Below are positions 1 to 7,424 of a stretch of DNA of 42,497 nucleotides, one piece after another. Below the pieces are notes generated by a model that was not told the origin of the DNA, ran no database searches, and saw only the letters and a program-made list of their open reading frames with translations. A program made the position numbers and the translations under genes. Every line of letters begins with the position of its first letter. Within the stretch, counting starts at the first letter, position 1. Source of the DNA: Desulfurococcales archaeon (GTDB taxonomy: Archaea > Thermoproteota > Thermoprotei_A > Sulfolobales > Desulfurococcaceae); NCBI GenBank assembly GCA_015520735.1, contig WAPN01000029.1, positions 1 to 42,497 of the forward strand, in the 5' to 3' direction.

Positions 1-443
1 GCTTCATATTCTAGTTCTCCCAGTATGGTTATGAGGGTGGACTTGTATATGTTGATATATAGTTGTTTAAGCTCATCATCGACGCCCTTAAGGTTTAGAT
101 CAATGCTCTGGTTCTCCTCATAGATCTCCCATGCCTTCTTGCCCTGGACAACTCCTCTCAGAACACTCTTCGTGGCTTTATCAATTGCCTCATGCAGTAG
201 CCTGCCAACCAGCATTGTTTTTGAGGGCTTGGGTCTAGTGCCGGCCTTCCTCCTCAACCATACATCGCGTCTCGTGGGGCAATACTTGCCGGCGACCTCG
301 TAGACGCCTAGGCCAAAATATGCTCTTGGCTTAATTGGCGGCCTGTCCCAGCTCCATCCCCTGAGATCCTCGTCCACAGGATCGGTTCTAGCCCAATAAT
401 ACATTCTCCTAATAAACCTAAACAGTTGCCTCCTATTGATCAT
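1..443 (-). CDS. csa1: Csa1, Cas4-family CRISPR adaptation protein (partial, 3' end outside window)
   Basis: The gene starts with ATG at 443 and runs off the left edge, so only about 147 N-terminal residues are visible. Residues 43-63 contain FGLGVYEVAGKYCPTRRDVW, typical of the Csa1 (Cas4-2) family of type I-A systems, with an early Cys (C55) of the kind used for the Fe-S cluster. Residues 80-90 (GRLLHEAIDKA) match the His-containing first motif of RecB/Cas4-type PD-(D/E)XK nucleases. The family takes part in spacer acquisition with Cas1, Cas2 and Cas4, whose genes would be expected just beyond the window. The gene is divergent from csa3 at 583 and has a TATA-like box about 30 nt upstream, implying a near-leaderless transcript. 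The fold assignment is firm; the catalytic half cannot be seen. Confidence 0.85.
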   Translation of the reverse strand, partial: MINRRQLFRFIRRMYYWARTDPVDEDLRGWSWDRPPIKPRAYFGLGVYEVAGKYCPTRRDVWLRRKAGTRPKPSKTMLVGRLLHEAIDKATKSVLRGVVQGKKAWEIYEENQSIDLNLKGVDDELKQLYINIYKSTLITILGELEYE

Positions 444-470
444 CTAGTCCGCACCCAGTATGAGGATAAG

Positions 471-484
471 TGTATAAATACATT
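471..484 (-). promoter_or_regulatory. TATA-box promoter of csa1
   Basis: Read on the - strand this is TGTATTTATACAC-like sequence, a good archaeal TATA element about 30 nt before the csa1 ATG at 443. The spacing predicts transcription starting at or very near the start codon. Inferred from sequence only. Confidence 0.5.
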
Positions 485-516
485 TATCACAACTAGATCA
501 TGAGGCAGAACTTTTT

Positions 517-531
517 CCTGATCTGATCAGG
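517..531. promoter_or_regulatory. Perfect palindrome between csa1 and csa3, candidate Csa3 operator
   Basis: CCTGATC, one central T, then GATCAGG form a perfect 7+1+7 inverted repeat. It lies just upstream of the TATA-like box of csa3 (about 538-547) and about 35 nt beyond the csa1 TATA box. Two further AGATCA half-sites flank it at 495-500 and 555-560. Csa3-type CARF regulators are known to control adaptation genes in Sulfolobales by binding promoter dyads. That this is such a site is inference from position and symmetry. Confidence 0.5.
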
Positions 532-534
532 GAA

Positions 535-548
535 CAGGATAAAAATAC
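535..548 (+). promoter_or_regulatory. TATA-box promoter of csa3 (left copy)
   Basis: CAGGATAAAAATAC is a TATA-like element beginning about 45 nt before the GTG start at 583. It abuts the palindrome at 517-531, the position expected for an activator site. No convincing Shine-Dalgarno sequence precedes the gene, which fits a short leader. Confidence 0.4.
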
Positions 549-582
549 AAAACCAGATCAAATAATAGGGACTTGAAAATTG

Positions 583-1212
583 GTGAAAATATTCCTATTA
601 CCCATAGGATTCCACGAAAATATACCCATGAGAATACTCGTGTCAAACCATGCGGGTATAGATGACAAGATATTCATCCTCACATGCAAACCAGCAGTAG
701 TAGGGGTCAGAGCAGCCTTTGAGCAACTGAAGAGCCAGTGCATAGTCAACAAGATCCCAGAGCCCTTACTCCTAGAACTCCCCTGCGGAGACCCCTACGA
801 ATCAATAATAATGATCAAGAAAACACTGCAGAGAGAAACAATAAACAACGCCGAGGTAATCGTCGGGGTCGGCGGAGGCCTCAGAATACTCTCACACCTA
901 GCAACAATAGCGCTCACAATACTAGACAAACCATACACCATACACTACGTGCCAGAGGCAGGAGCATTCAAAGAATACAGAATACCCGAACAATACATCG
1001 AAACCATAATGCACAAACTAACAAAAATAGAACAAGAAATCCTAAAAATCATAGTAGAAAAACCCGGGATAACCATAAAAGAAATAGCCAACGCGACAGG
1101 CAAAAAAGAAAAAACAATAGCAAACATAACAACACAGCTAAAACACAAACAACTCATAACACGCCAAAAAAGAAAACTATACCCAACACCACAGGCAAAA
1201 ACACTAGTATAA
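583..1212 (+). CDS. csa3: Csa3-type CARF-wHTH transcriptional regulator (left copy)
   Basis: This is a two-domain regulator of type I-A CRISPR loci. The N-terminal half (about residues 1-140) is a CARF-like Rossmann domain with the glycine-rich GVGGGLR segment near residues 96-102, the region that binds cyclic oligoadenylate in the family. Residues ~148-209 form a winged helix-turn-helix (EIANATGKKEKTIANITTQL region). I favour GTG at 583 over the preceding TTG at 580 because it gives the usual MKIFLL-type start. It sits between divergent csa1 and the leader of CRISPR array 1, the position of adaptation-type Csa3 (Csa3a). It differs clearly from the second csa3 at 39162, so the locus has two specialised regulators. 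Confidence 0.85.
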   Translation: MKIFLLPIGFHENIPMRILVSNHAGIDDKIFILTCKPAVVGVRAAFEQLKSQCIVNKIPEPLLLELPCGDPYESIIMIKKTLQRETINNAEVIVGVGGGLRILSHLATIALTILDKPYTIHYVPEAGAFKEYRIPEQYIETIMHKLTKIEQEILKIIVEKPGITIKEIANATGKKEKTIANITTQLKHKQLITRQKRKLYPTPQAKTLV

Positions 1213-1486
1213 AACATCCCGATCGTTTCTGGGATTCTGGTTTTTCTCTCTTCGCGGTTTTTGGTTATAGATCATTAGATTGTGTTATGCTTGTTATTGA
1301 AGTGTTAATGGGATCCATACTGTTCCCGGGTGATTTTCCCTGCTGTGCCCGGGAAAACCATGAGATGCATACTTAAACCTTTCTCCCCGAGATCCCCATG
1401 AGCTTCATGGAGAATCCGGAAGCCCGAATCGATAAACCTAAAAACAATTATTGACACAAAAACAACTGAAGAAACAACCAAGAACA
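1213..1486 (+). promoter_or_regulatory. Leader of CRISPR array 1
   Basis: This AT-rich, gene-free stretch lies between csa3 and the first repeat. The repeats on the + strand end in ATTGAAAG, the usual crenarchaeal 5' crRNA handle, and the decayed repeat is at the other end, so the leader must be on this side. Visible elements are an inverted repeat TTCCCGGG/CCCGGGAA (1323-1330 and 1348-1355), a small dyad CCATGA/TCATGG (1396-1410), TATA-like CTTAAACC (~1371-1378) and GATAAACC (~1431-1438), and GAAACAACCA at 1471-1480, which resembles the first half of the repeat. Confidence 0.7.
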
Positions 1487-1838
1487 GAAACAATAAACAA
1501 AAATTGAAAGTGCAGACACAGGGATTCACGGCTGGCTCGACCTTCTACGGAAACAATAAACAAAAATTGAAAGGAGACAAGCTATAGGAGAGTCCCGCCA
1601 CAAGAACTAGTACATAAAGAAACAATAAACAAAAATTGAAAGTTAAACAGCTCCTAGCCGAGCCGGTTCTCAGAAAGACCGAAACAATAAACAAAAATTG
1701 AAAGATCACAGAATACGCCCTCAAATACCTAGAACAACAGGAAAGAAACAATAAACAAAAATTGAAAGTCAGAAGAAGAGACAAGACATACGGGACATGC
1801 ACCCTGCATAGGGGAAACAATAAACAAAGAATTAGAAG
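1487..1838 (+). CRISPR. CRISPR array 1: five repeats, a decayed sixth, five spacers
   Basis: A 24-nt repeat starting GAAACAATAAAC and ending AAATTGAAAG occurs at 1487-1510, 1550-1573, 1619-1642, 1681-1704 and 1745-1768. The last unit (~1814-1838) is degenerate, with an inserted G and an altered 3' half. Spacers are 1511-1549 (39 nt), 1574-1618 (45), 1643-1680 (38), 1705-1744 (40) and 1769-1813 (45). The ATTGAAAG end marks transcription to the right, with the leader at the left. All intact repeats are the same variant as the oldest repeats of array 2. Processing by the Cas6 encoded at 31988-32902 is expected. Confidence 0.97.
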
Positions 1839-1868
1839 ATATTCTTTCAGGTAATGTATGATAATCCG

Positions 1869-2765
1869 TCATAACCTGCTGAGATAATATACAAAATTGG
1901 GAAGAATGATAACTAGGATAAAAGCTCCAGGTTCTATATGCAAGCTAAATCGATGAGGCCTCATCTGGTATCCATAGCTAATTCTTTTATCAGTGGCTAA
2001 GTTTATTGTTCCTATTAGGTTTGATTTTTCGAACACGTATCCGGGCTTTATGAAGCCTAGTGTCCATATGTGCATGGTTATGGTTCTGGACTGGTTTGCG
2101 GCCGGTGTTATTCTGGTTACATTGTATCTCACTGGGTCGTTGGTTCTTAGTACAATGTATGCTGGTTTGTTGCTCCGGATTATGAGTACTACTGGGATCT
2201 TACCGTGTATCGGGTATGGCTTCTTCACGAATATCATGTTTCTAACCATTTTGTTCTTTATCTTCATGAGATCTGTTGTCCAGGCCCTGAGCACCAGTAC
2301 GTTGCTTGTCTTTCTCAGCTTGTCGAGGTCAATATATTTTATCGATATGTAGATGTAGCTTGCACCCCTGGTTTTCACGCCTAGCAGGATCTCTGCTTTC
2401 CGGGGTGCTTTTGGCCCGGCCCGATATGTTAGCTCTACAGGAATTGGGAGGATCTCCCCCGACCTGGCCATGAGGACATTATTTCCGAATCTATAATTAT
2501 TGGGTACACTCACAATAACTGCTCCCCAATCGGGTGGAAGCTCACTTAGGCTACCAATAAAACCTATAGAACCAGTGTCCGTAGTGCTAGAAACAAGCGT
2601 TTTACCGGCTCCTGTGGTCGAGCGATTCCTAGGCTCTGCAACCGATCTAGTACTACTAGTACTATAAACCGGTAATTGATAATGACCCATAATGGCGATC
2701 ATAGAGATTAGTACCAATACCTCGACTATAATGGGCACCAATGATCCAGTACGCAAATCACTCAT
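1869..2765 (-). CDS. Hypothetical membrane-anchored or exported protein
   Basis: I do not recognise this 298-residue protein. Residues about 10-29 form a single hydrophobic segment (VPIIVEVLVLISMIAIMG) preceded by a short RTGS stretch, so it is probably an N-terminal anchor or signal. A Ser/Thr-rich linker follows (about 35-70), then a beta-rich domain. A second hydrophobic stretch lies at the extreme C-terminus (about 280-293). The basic-then-hydrophobic start is vaguely like an archaeal type IV pilin leader, but the length and linker do not make that convincing. It is convergent with CRISPR array 1 and divergent from the gene at 2941. Confidence 0.65.
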   Translation of the reverse strand: MSDLRTGSLVPIIVEVLVLISMIAIMGHYQLPVYSTSSTRSVAEPRNRSTTGAGKTLVSSTTDTGSIGFIGSLSELPPDWGAVIVSVPNNYRFGNNVLMARSGEILPIPVELTYRAGPKAPRKAEILLGVKTRGASYIYISIKYIDLDKLRKTSNVLVLRAWTTDLMKIKNKMVRNMIFVKKPYPIHGKIPVVLIIRSNKPAYIVLRTNDPVRYNVTRITPAANQSRTITMHIWTLGFIKPGYVFEKSNLIGTINLATDKRISYGYQMRPHRFSLHIEPGAFILVIILPNFVYYLSRL

Positions 2766-2940
2766 AAGAAATCATATTTTCATTGTACCTTATAATCAAT
2801 TCTAAACTATCTTAAATGAACAACGTAATAGATATTATTACATATTTTAAAACAATAGTATCAATAGATCAGTGGTGTTACGGATATTTTAATAAATAAT
2901 TATTCATAAATTAATTTTCATGATTTGAGGTGTTTTTGTT

Positions 2941-3966
2941 ATGAGCAAAGACTTAAGATCTCTCCAAGAAAACGAATTTATGGATTATCTTAGCCGTAAA
3001 TTGGATAATGTTGTTCTTATGAGTAAAATTGTCCTGAACGGTAATCTTGTCGTGTCTAAGACTCTTAGATCGAGCGGGAAGATATACGAGTATATAAAAG
3101 AGCCGTGCCGGGAAGGTTTTTGCTACGTACATTTAAGGCTGATAAGCAAGGGTGAAGAAGTAGGTGAGCTCAAGATATTCTTATTCAGAGGAAAAGTAGT
3201 AGCGTGTATAGGGAGAATAGGAAGCGAGAAGATATATGGAAACAACGCATTAGGCGTTCTAGAAAAGCTACGTTCTATGGGAATAGAGTACATTAAAATG
3301 ATAGCGTATAGTTTTGAACAGTCACTAATTGATATGGACTTAGAGAGAATGATAACAAAGACTATTGTCTCACCTCAACCGAAAAGAGCTGAGACAGGGG
3401 AGAAGGAGATCGAGAAAAAGAGACCTGCAGAGAAGAAAGTGGGAGACATTAACACGTATATTGCTACAAAGCTGGGATTGCTGGATATACCCGTGGTTAA
3501 TGTTGCGATCATAAGGGGTAAGAATCATCTCTTGATTGATGTAGTATGTGATGAGGAGAGCGAGATACCGCCGCCTAAAAACATAGCTCTGGCAACGATA
3601 AAATACTATATAGAAGCTGTGGGAGTGGATAAGGCGAAAGAGAAGATCAAGGTTGTTGTGCACCATAAAAAGATATATACAGAGACATATGACTTGAGCA
3701 GGGATATCCATATATGGAGGCTCCTGGGTTCTATACCCGAGATAATCCAGAAATATAATCTATATGCTGAAAAACTCAAATATAACATAAAGAACAACAG
3801 AGCCCTCGAGATCTCCCTTGTGCTGAAACGCTATGGAATATACTCTACTGCCAACATATACGAATTGACCAGAGAGATCTACAATAGACTGAAGCAGGAG
3901 TGGAAGGGAGATCTCAGAGTAAAGGCTAAAATAGGGGCATGGGGACTAGAGGCCAAATACCCATAA
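2941..3966 (+). CDS. Hypothetical cytoplasmic protein, two domains with charged linker
   Basis: This 341-residue protein has no family I can name. It has an N-terminal alpha/beta domain (about 1-140) with the pattern ELKIFLFRGKVVACIG. A highly charged Lys/Glu-rich linker follows at about 145-165, then a C-terminal domain of about 175 residues rich in Lys and Tyr. There is no signal peptide or membrane segment. GAGGTG about 10 nt before the ATG supports this start. The pattern of a short beta-strand region followed by 'G-x-V-V-A' resembles the C-terminal part of the broken gene at 5277-6047, but the similarity is too weak for a homology claim. It appears monocistronic. Confidence 0.65.
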   Translation: MSKDLRSLQENEFMDYLSRKLDNVVLMSKIVLNGNLVVSKTLRSSGKIYEYIKEPCREGFCYVHLRLISKGEEVGELKIFLFRGKVVACIGRIGSEKIYGNNALGVLEKLRSMGIEYIKMIAYSFEQSLIDMDLERMITKTIVSPQPKRAETGEKEIEKKRPAEKKVGDINTYIATKLGLLDIPVVNVAIIRGKNHLLIDVVCDEESEIPPPKNIALATIKYYIEAVGVDKAKEKIKVVVHHKKIYTETYDLSRDIHIWRLLGSIPEIIQKYNLYAEKLKYNIKNNRALEISLVLKRYGIYSTANIYELTREIYNRLKQEWKGDLRVKAKIGAWGLEAKYP

Positions 3967-4498
3967 GGCCCAGATAATACCTGATCAAGGGATAAACACA
4001 TACTAGGAAACTGGTAGAAGAGAAAGATACGGGCCTCGAGAAAGGTTGCTTGATCAGAATATATTGATGGAGAAAGATAGTGTCATGGTCTCTAGCTTAG
4101 ACACCGAGGATATTATGTTTTGAGGATATAGTGTCGTCGTAAATACTATGTCCTAGCTACATAGTGGTTGAGGATCTCGGAACAGTGTGGAAAATACTAT
4201 GAAGCCGCTGAGAGACTCCTATGATCAGCCATGAAAATCCACGATGAATCACTGGAAGCAGTACCGCTGCTAGCTCATAGAGCATTGCGACGCATGATCA
4301 TGGCTCTCTCATACTACTATACTCCAAAAGAAGCAATCCTTCATAACACCAGTGGCCGTAGGAGGAGCCAGATAACGCGGATTAGTCCCAGAATATTCAA
4401 GGAGATCGTCAGGGGCGCTATGTAAGTAGGGAAAAAATGGTATTTGTTTTTGTTTACTTATCCATGTGCCCTACTCCTATTTCTCCCAGTCCTCCCAG
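3967..4498. other. Gene-free stretch with one hairpin
   Basis: I see no supported gene here. A 64-codon open frame at 4231-4425 has no ribosome binding site and no recognisable composition, so I leave it out. ACTATGT (4145-4151) and ACATAGT (4159-4165) form a 7-bp stem with a 7-nt loop. The rest is unremarkable; the stretch may be remains of an older gene next to the two broken genes on its right. Confidence 0.4.
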
Positions 4499-5246
4499 TC
4501 ATTCCAGGAATTTCTCGGCCTTGTCGTCCTCCATTATGACACCATGCTGTGGTGCGATCATTCTAATGTCTAGTCCTCTGATTGTTTCTAGCCGTTTATC
4601 TAGTGGGCGGCGGCATGGGAGGTAGCGGCGGTGAAACCCCTCCATCAGCTTGGCGCGACTCTCGAAGTCTTCGACGAAGAGCACCATGTATTCCGGGAAG
4701 ACTGCAGCACCCAGGTCTCCCGTGAAGAGTATTTTTGACACCGAGTCGTAGAGGTGAAAGTTGCTGGGGCTGTGGAGGAAGTGTGCTGGTAAGGCTTTTA
4801 GAATGGTCTTGCCCAGAACTATATCCATCCCTTGGTCAGGGAAATGGGCTTATCCTCTTTATATCGAGGGCTCCTGGGTGGAGGATGAACCCTACCCATA
4901 GCTCTGATATATAGATCGTCGCGTTGGGGGAAGACGTCTAGGAGGATGTTGGGGCTGCCGATGACGTCGGGGTCCTGGTGGCTGAAGAAAAGCGCGTCTA
5001 CCCTGGCAGGGTCTATGAGCTCCGAGACGTTCTCTAGGACTCGCTGGAACACATAGTATCCGCCCGGATCGATCAGGAGCCCATGGCCGCTGTCGACGAC
5101 CATGTACTGGTTAGCCAGTATTCCATTCTCAGCCCCCGACTCGTCTATGCGAGCCAGACGAACTTGTGATCCCCGTCATCGTAGAGGATATAGGGCTTAT
5201 GTATACGTAGACCTATAGCGACATCGCATCCGGGACAATAATGCAT
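4499..5246 (-). pseudogene. Broken ODP / flavodiiron-like metallo-beta-lactamase fold gene
   Basis: Read right to left from ATG at 5246, the pieces make one protein only if frame changes are allowed. The first frame (MHYCPGCDVAIGLRIHKPY) ends at a TAG near 5147. A second frame carries IDESGAENGILANQY and VVDSGHGLLIDPGG, then FFSHQDPDVIGSP, the metal-binding signature of ODP domains. Between about 4905 and 4838 the family-like ISELWVGFILHPGALDI lies in a third frame. From about 4835 another shift gives MDIVLGKTILKALPAHFLHSP, LFTGDLGAAV and MIAPQHG. The intact ancestor would be about 245 residues and bind a di-iron or dioxygen/NO-type site. At least three frame changes make a decayed gene the simplest reading; sequencing error is less likely because flanking genes are clean. 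Confidence 0.75.
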
Positions 5247-5276
5247 GGGCCTTAACTGGGATTAAAACTGTAAAAA

Positions 5277-6047
5277 CTATTCAGGCTGACGGAGAACACC
5301 ATATAATCTAAGCTTAACTAGCTCCTTTACATAGTTCAAAGGCTTGTCGTCGTCAAAGAACTCTTTATCGCCTACGACGACGTATACGCCGCGCAGCTCG
5401 CCGCACACGAAGAGCATCCTGAGCCTAGCGTCGTCTCCGTCGCCCGAGATGTAGATCGCCGAGTACTTCTTAAAGATGCCCTCACCGGATGACAGGAGCT
5501 CCTCGACGTAGCTGTGTAGCGTCCCATTCCCGAGAACCCTCACCTCGTTCTTTATGAGGACGGGCTTCATTATGAGCTTCGTCACCCATGATATGCTTGC
5601 GAGTTTCTCCGAGTAGTCTGCAGGGCCTGTACCAGAGAGCCCGGCGGCTACTGTTGCCACGACCTGCTTGGAACTGGCTTCTTTCTCGACTTCGCGGGCT
5701 AGGCTCTCGGCGATCTCCACAACGTATTTGGAGACAACCCATTTACGGGGCCCATTATATGTTGCATCGGCCACGAGACCATTACTGCTGGTACTGTAGA
5801 TCAGCTCGATCGTACTCTTAGATCCCTGTAGCCTTATACATGCCGAGCCGTTACCGGGCTCAACAAGGATCTCTTAGATGTCCCTGAACCTGAAGATCCT
5901 CAGCCTGCGGAACTCCAGGACTACCCCCTCATAACTCCTTCCGACGACGTAGGGCATGTTTGATAAGACTAACTCCCTGTCACAGAGAACCCTGATATCG
6001 TTCCTCGGATCAATACCGACAGGTATCTTGATCTTTTACTTGAACAT
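5277..6047 (-). pseudogene. Unrecognised gene interrupted by two in-frame TAA codons
   Basis: One reading frame continues from ATG at 6047 to the stop at 5277 (about 256 codons), but it contains TAA at 6036-6038 (codon 4) and again at 5874-5876. Between and after these the frame is clearly coding-like: KIPVGIDPRNDIRVL, then EILVEPGNGSACIRLQG, then the last 165 residues beginning VADATYNGPRKW. I cannot name the family. It lies 30 nt upstream of the broken ODP gene in the same orientation, so the two probably formed one operon that has decayed as a unit. The downstream 165-residue frame could still be translated from an internal start. Confidence 0.6.
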
Positions 6048-6418
6048 ACTGTTTCATCGTAGCATAGGATCAGGTATGATTTAACACGCCATTATTTCAG
6101 TATAATTACTAATAAATTAACAAAACTAACCAGTGTATTATAGTCTCGAAACATAAATCTAATGAATTTGTAAAAAATTTATATTAATATCCCAACCCAT
6201 CTGCTAGAAGAACGCTAAGGGCTTTGAGCAATAGATCCAAATAGGATCTTATGAAGGCGCGGCAAATATTTCCGATAAACTACAGCCTACGATCTAGGTA
6301 CTGGGAGCCCTACACCGCGATGCCGCGGGAACATTCTGTCTGAATAAATTGAGAAAATAACTATATAACGCAACCGTCATATATCCATTTCTAGTGACGA
6401 AGAGGGAAGAATGGGGCT
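6048..6418. other. Gene-free region with promoter of the exported-protein pair
   Basis: No gene is apparent. CTATATAAC at 6361-6369 is a good TATA box about 50 nt before the GTG at 6419. A short GC hairpin, CCGCG/CGCGG around ATGC, lies at 6315-6328. The AT-rich stretch 6080-6190 probably carries the lost promoter of the broken operon on the - strand. Confidence 0.4.
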
Positions 6419-7414
6419 GTGATAATCAAATATTTGTTTGTCTTTCTAACAGTGCTGATACTATTGCTCGGCTCGTTATGCAACGCCAGCATATATGCTT
6501 ATAGTGCCGCGGAACTGGAGAATGCTAGACTTGTAGGAGTGGTGACCACGATCATACTGGAATCCTATTGTACGCCCTCAGGAGTGACCACCACGAGCTT
6601 TCCAGTGAATGGTATGATTCCGTTCCTTTATAATAGGAACGATATGTTCTACAGCAAATATGATGTCCGTATTTATTGGGATGGACGCGCTGTAGCGGCA
6701 ACTTACGTCCCGGCAGTACTAGATGTGTATAAGGCTACTGGGAGGGGAAAATATGCTGGCGAAGAAATAATTTCTAGAAGGCCGTCCTTGATAGCTCTAA
6801 TGGCTGTTTTCAGCGGTAGCAGGCACGTAGAAGCCGATAGGAACATACAGCACATAGAGTACTATAGACTTGGGAACGGCATACTGTATCTCGGGGTATT
6901 GTCTAGGCAGACTCTATATGTGTATAAGGTAGTAGTGAAGACGAGATCTACATGCAGACAATGCATTATTGATAAGGCTTGGGCCGAAGCCGCGGCGAAG
7001 ATATCCTCGTCACTGAAGCTCTATGATTTCAGCAGAGCAAGCTTCGGGCTAGTCCAGCGTGAAGCCGGGGTCACAGCTAAGATCATAGACTGGAGAATAA
7101 CTGGGAATGAATATGAGTACACGGTCGTATTCGTGATCCCCATATACGAGATCGATATAGGGTATGAGGCTGGTGTCCTTCTAAGGATAGATCAATATCT
7201 GCATAGGGGGCAGGAACCACGAACCCAGACAGGCGGTGAGGCAGAACAGGGTACATCCATTATAAATATCTCGTACTACAGCCTTAACTGTATAGGAGAG
7301 AATGCCCTCTACTCTGACAGCCCGCCCATGGAGCAATATATGGGATATTATCTCTTCGACGCCCATTGGGGAACCGGCAGACTGGTTCTCGCGCATGAAC
7401 ACGGGCGGGGGTGA
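6419..7414 (+). CDS. Secreted hypothetical protein
   Basis: This 331-residue protein is of unknown family. Residues 3-27 form a clear signal peptide (KYLFVFLTVLILLLGSLCNAS), with likely cleavage near the end of it. The remainder is a Tyr- and Arg-rich extracellular domain with no second membrane segment. A CRQC pair near the middle could form a disulfide or bind a metal. GTG at 6419 is chosen because it directly precedes the signal sequence and AGGG lies about 14 nt upstream. The next gene starts 10 nt after its stop and is also exported, so the two probably form a cell-surface operon. Confidence 0.7.
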   Translation: MIIKYLFVFLTVLILLLGSLCNASIYAYSAAELENARLVGVVTTIILESYCTPSGVTTTSFPVNGMIPFLYNRNDMFYSKYDVRIYWDGRAVAATYVPAVLDVYKATGRGKYAGEEIISRRPSLIALMAVFSGSRHVEADRNIQHIEYYRLGNGILYLGVLSRQTLYVYKVVVKTRSTCRQCIIDKAWAEAAAKISSSLKLYDFSRASFGLVQREAGVTAKIIDWRITGNEYEYTVVFVIPIYEIDIGYEAGVLLRIDQYLHRGQEPRTQTGGEAEQGTSIINISYYSLNCIGENALYSDSPPMEQYMGYYLFDAHWGTGRLVLAHEHGRG

Positions 7415-7424
7415 GGCATAGATA

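Noticed and set aside
738-1376. 212-codon frame overlapping csa3
   Set aside because: Composition is extreme (Asn/Arg/Thr only) and it is a shifted reading of the csa3 gene.
1545-1820. Open frame across CRISPR array 1
   Set aside because: It is a by-product of the repeat having no stop codon in that frame; the translation repeats the same peptide.
4231-4425. 64-codon frame in the left intergenic region
   Set aside because: No ribosome binding site, no promoter at the right distance, and no recognisable pattern.
5277-6047. Stop-codon recoding (selenocysteine or pyrrolysine) to explain the interrupted gene
   Set aside because: Both internal stops are TAA, whereas those systems use TGA and TAG, and the neighbour is also broken.
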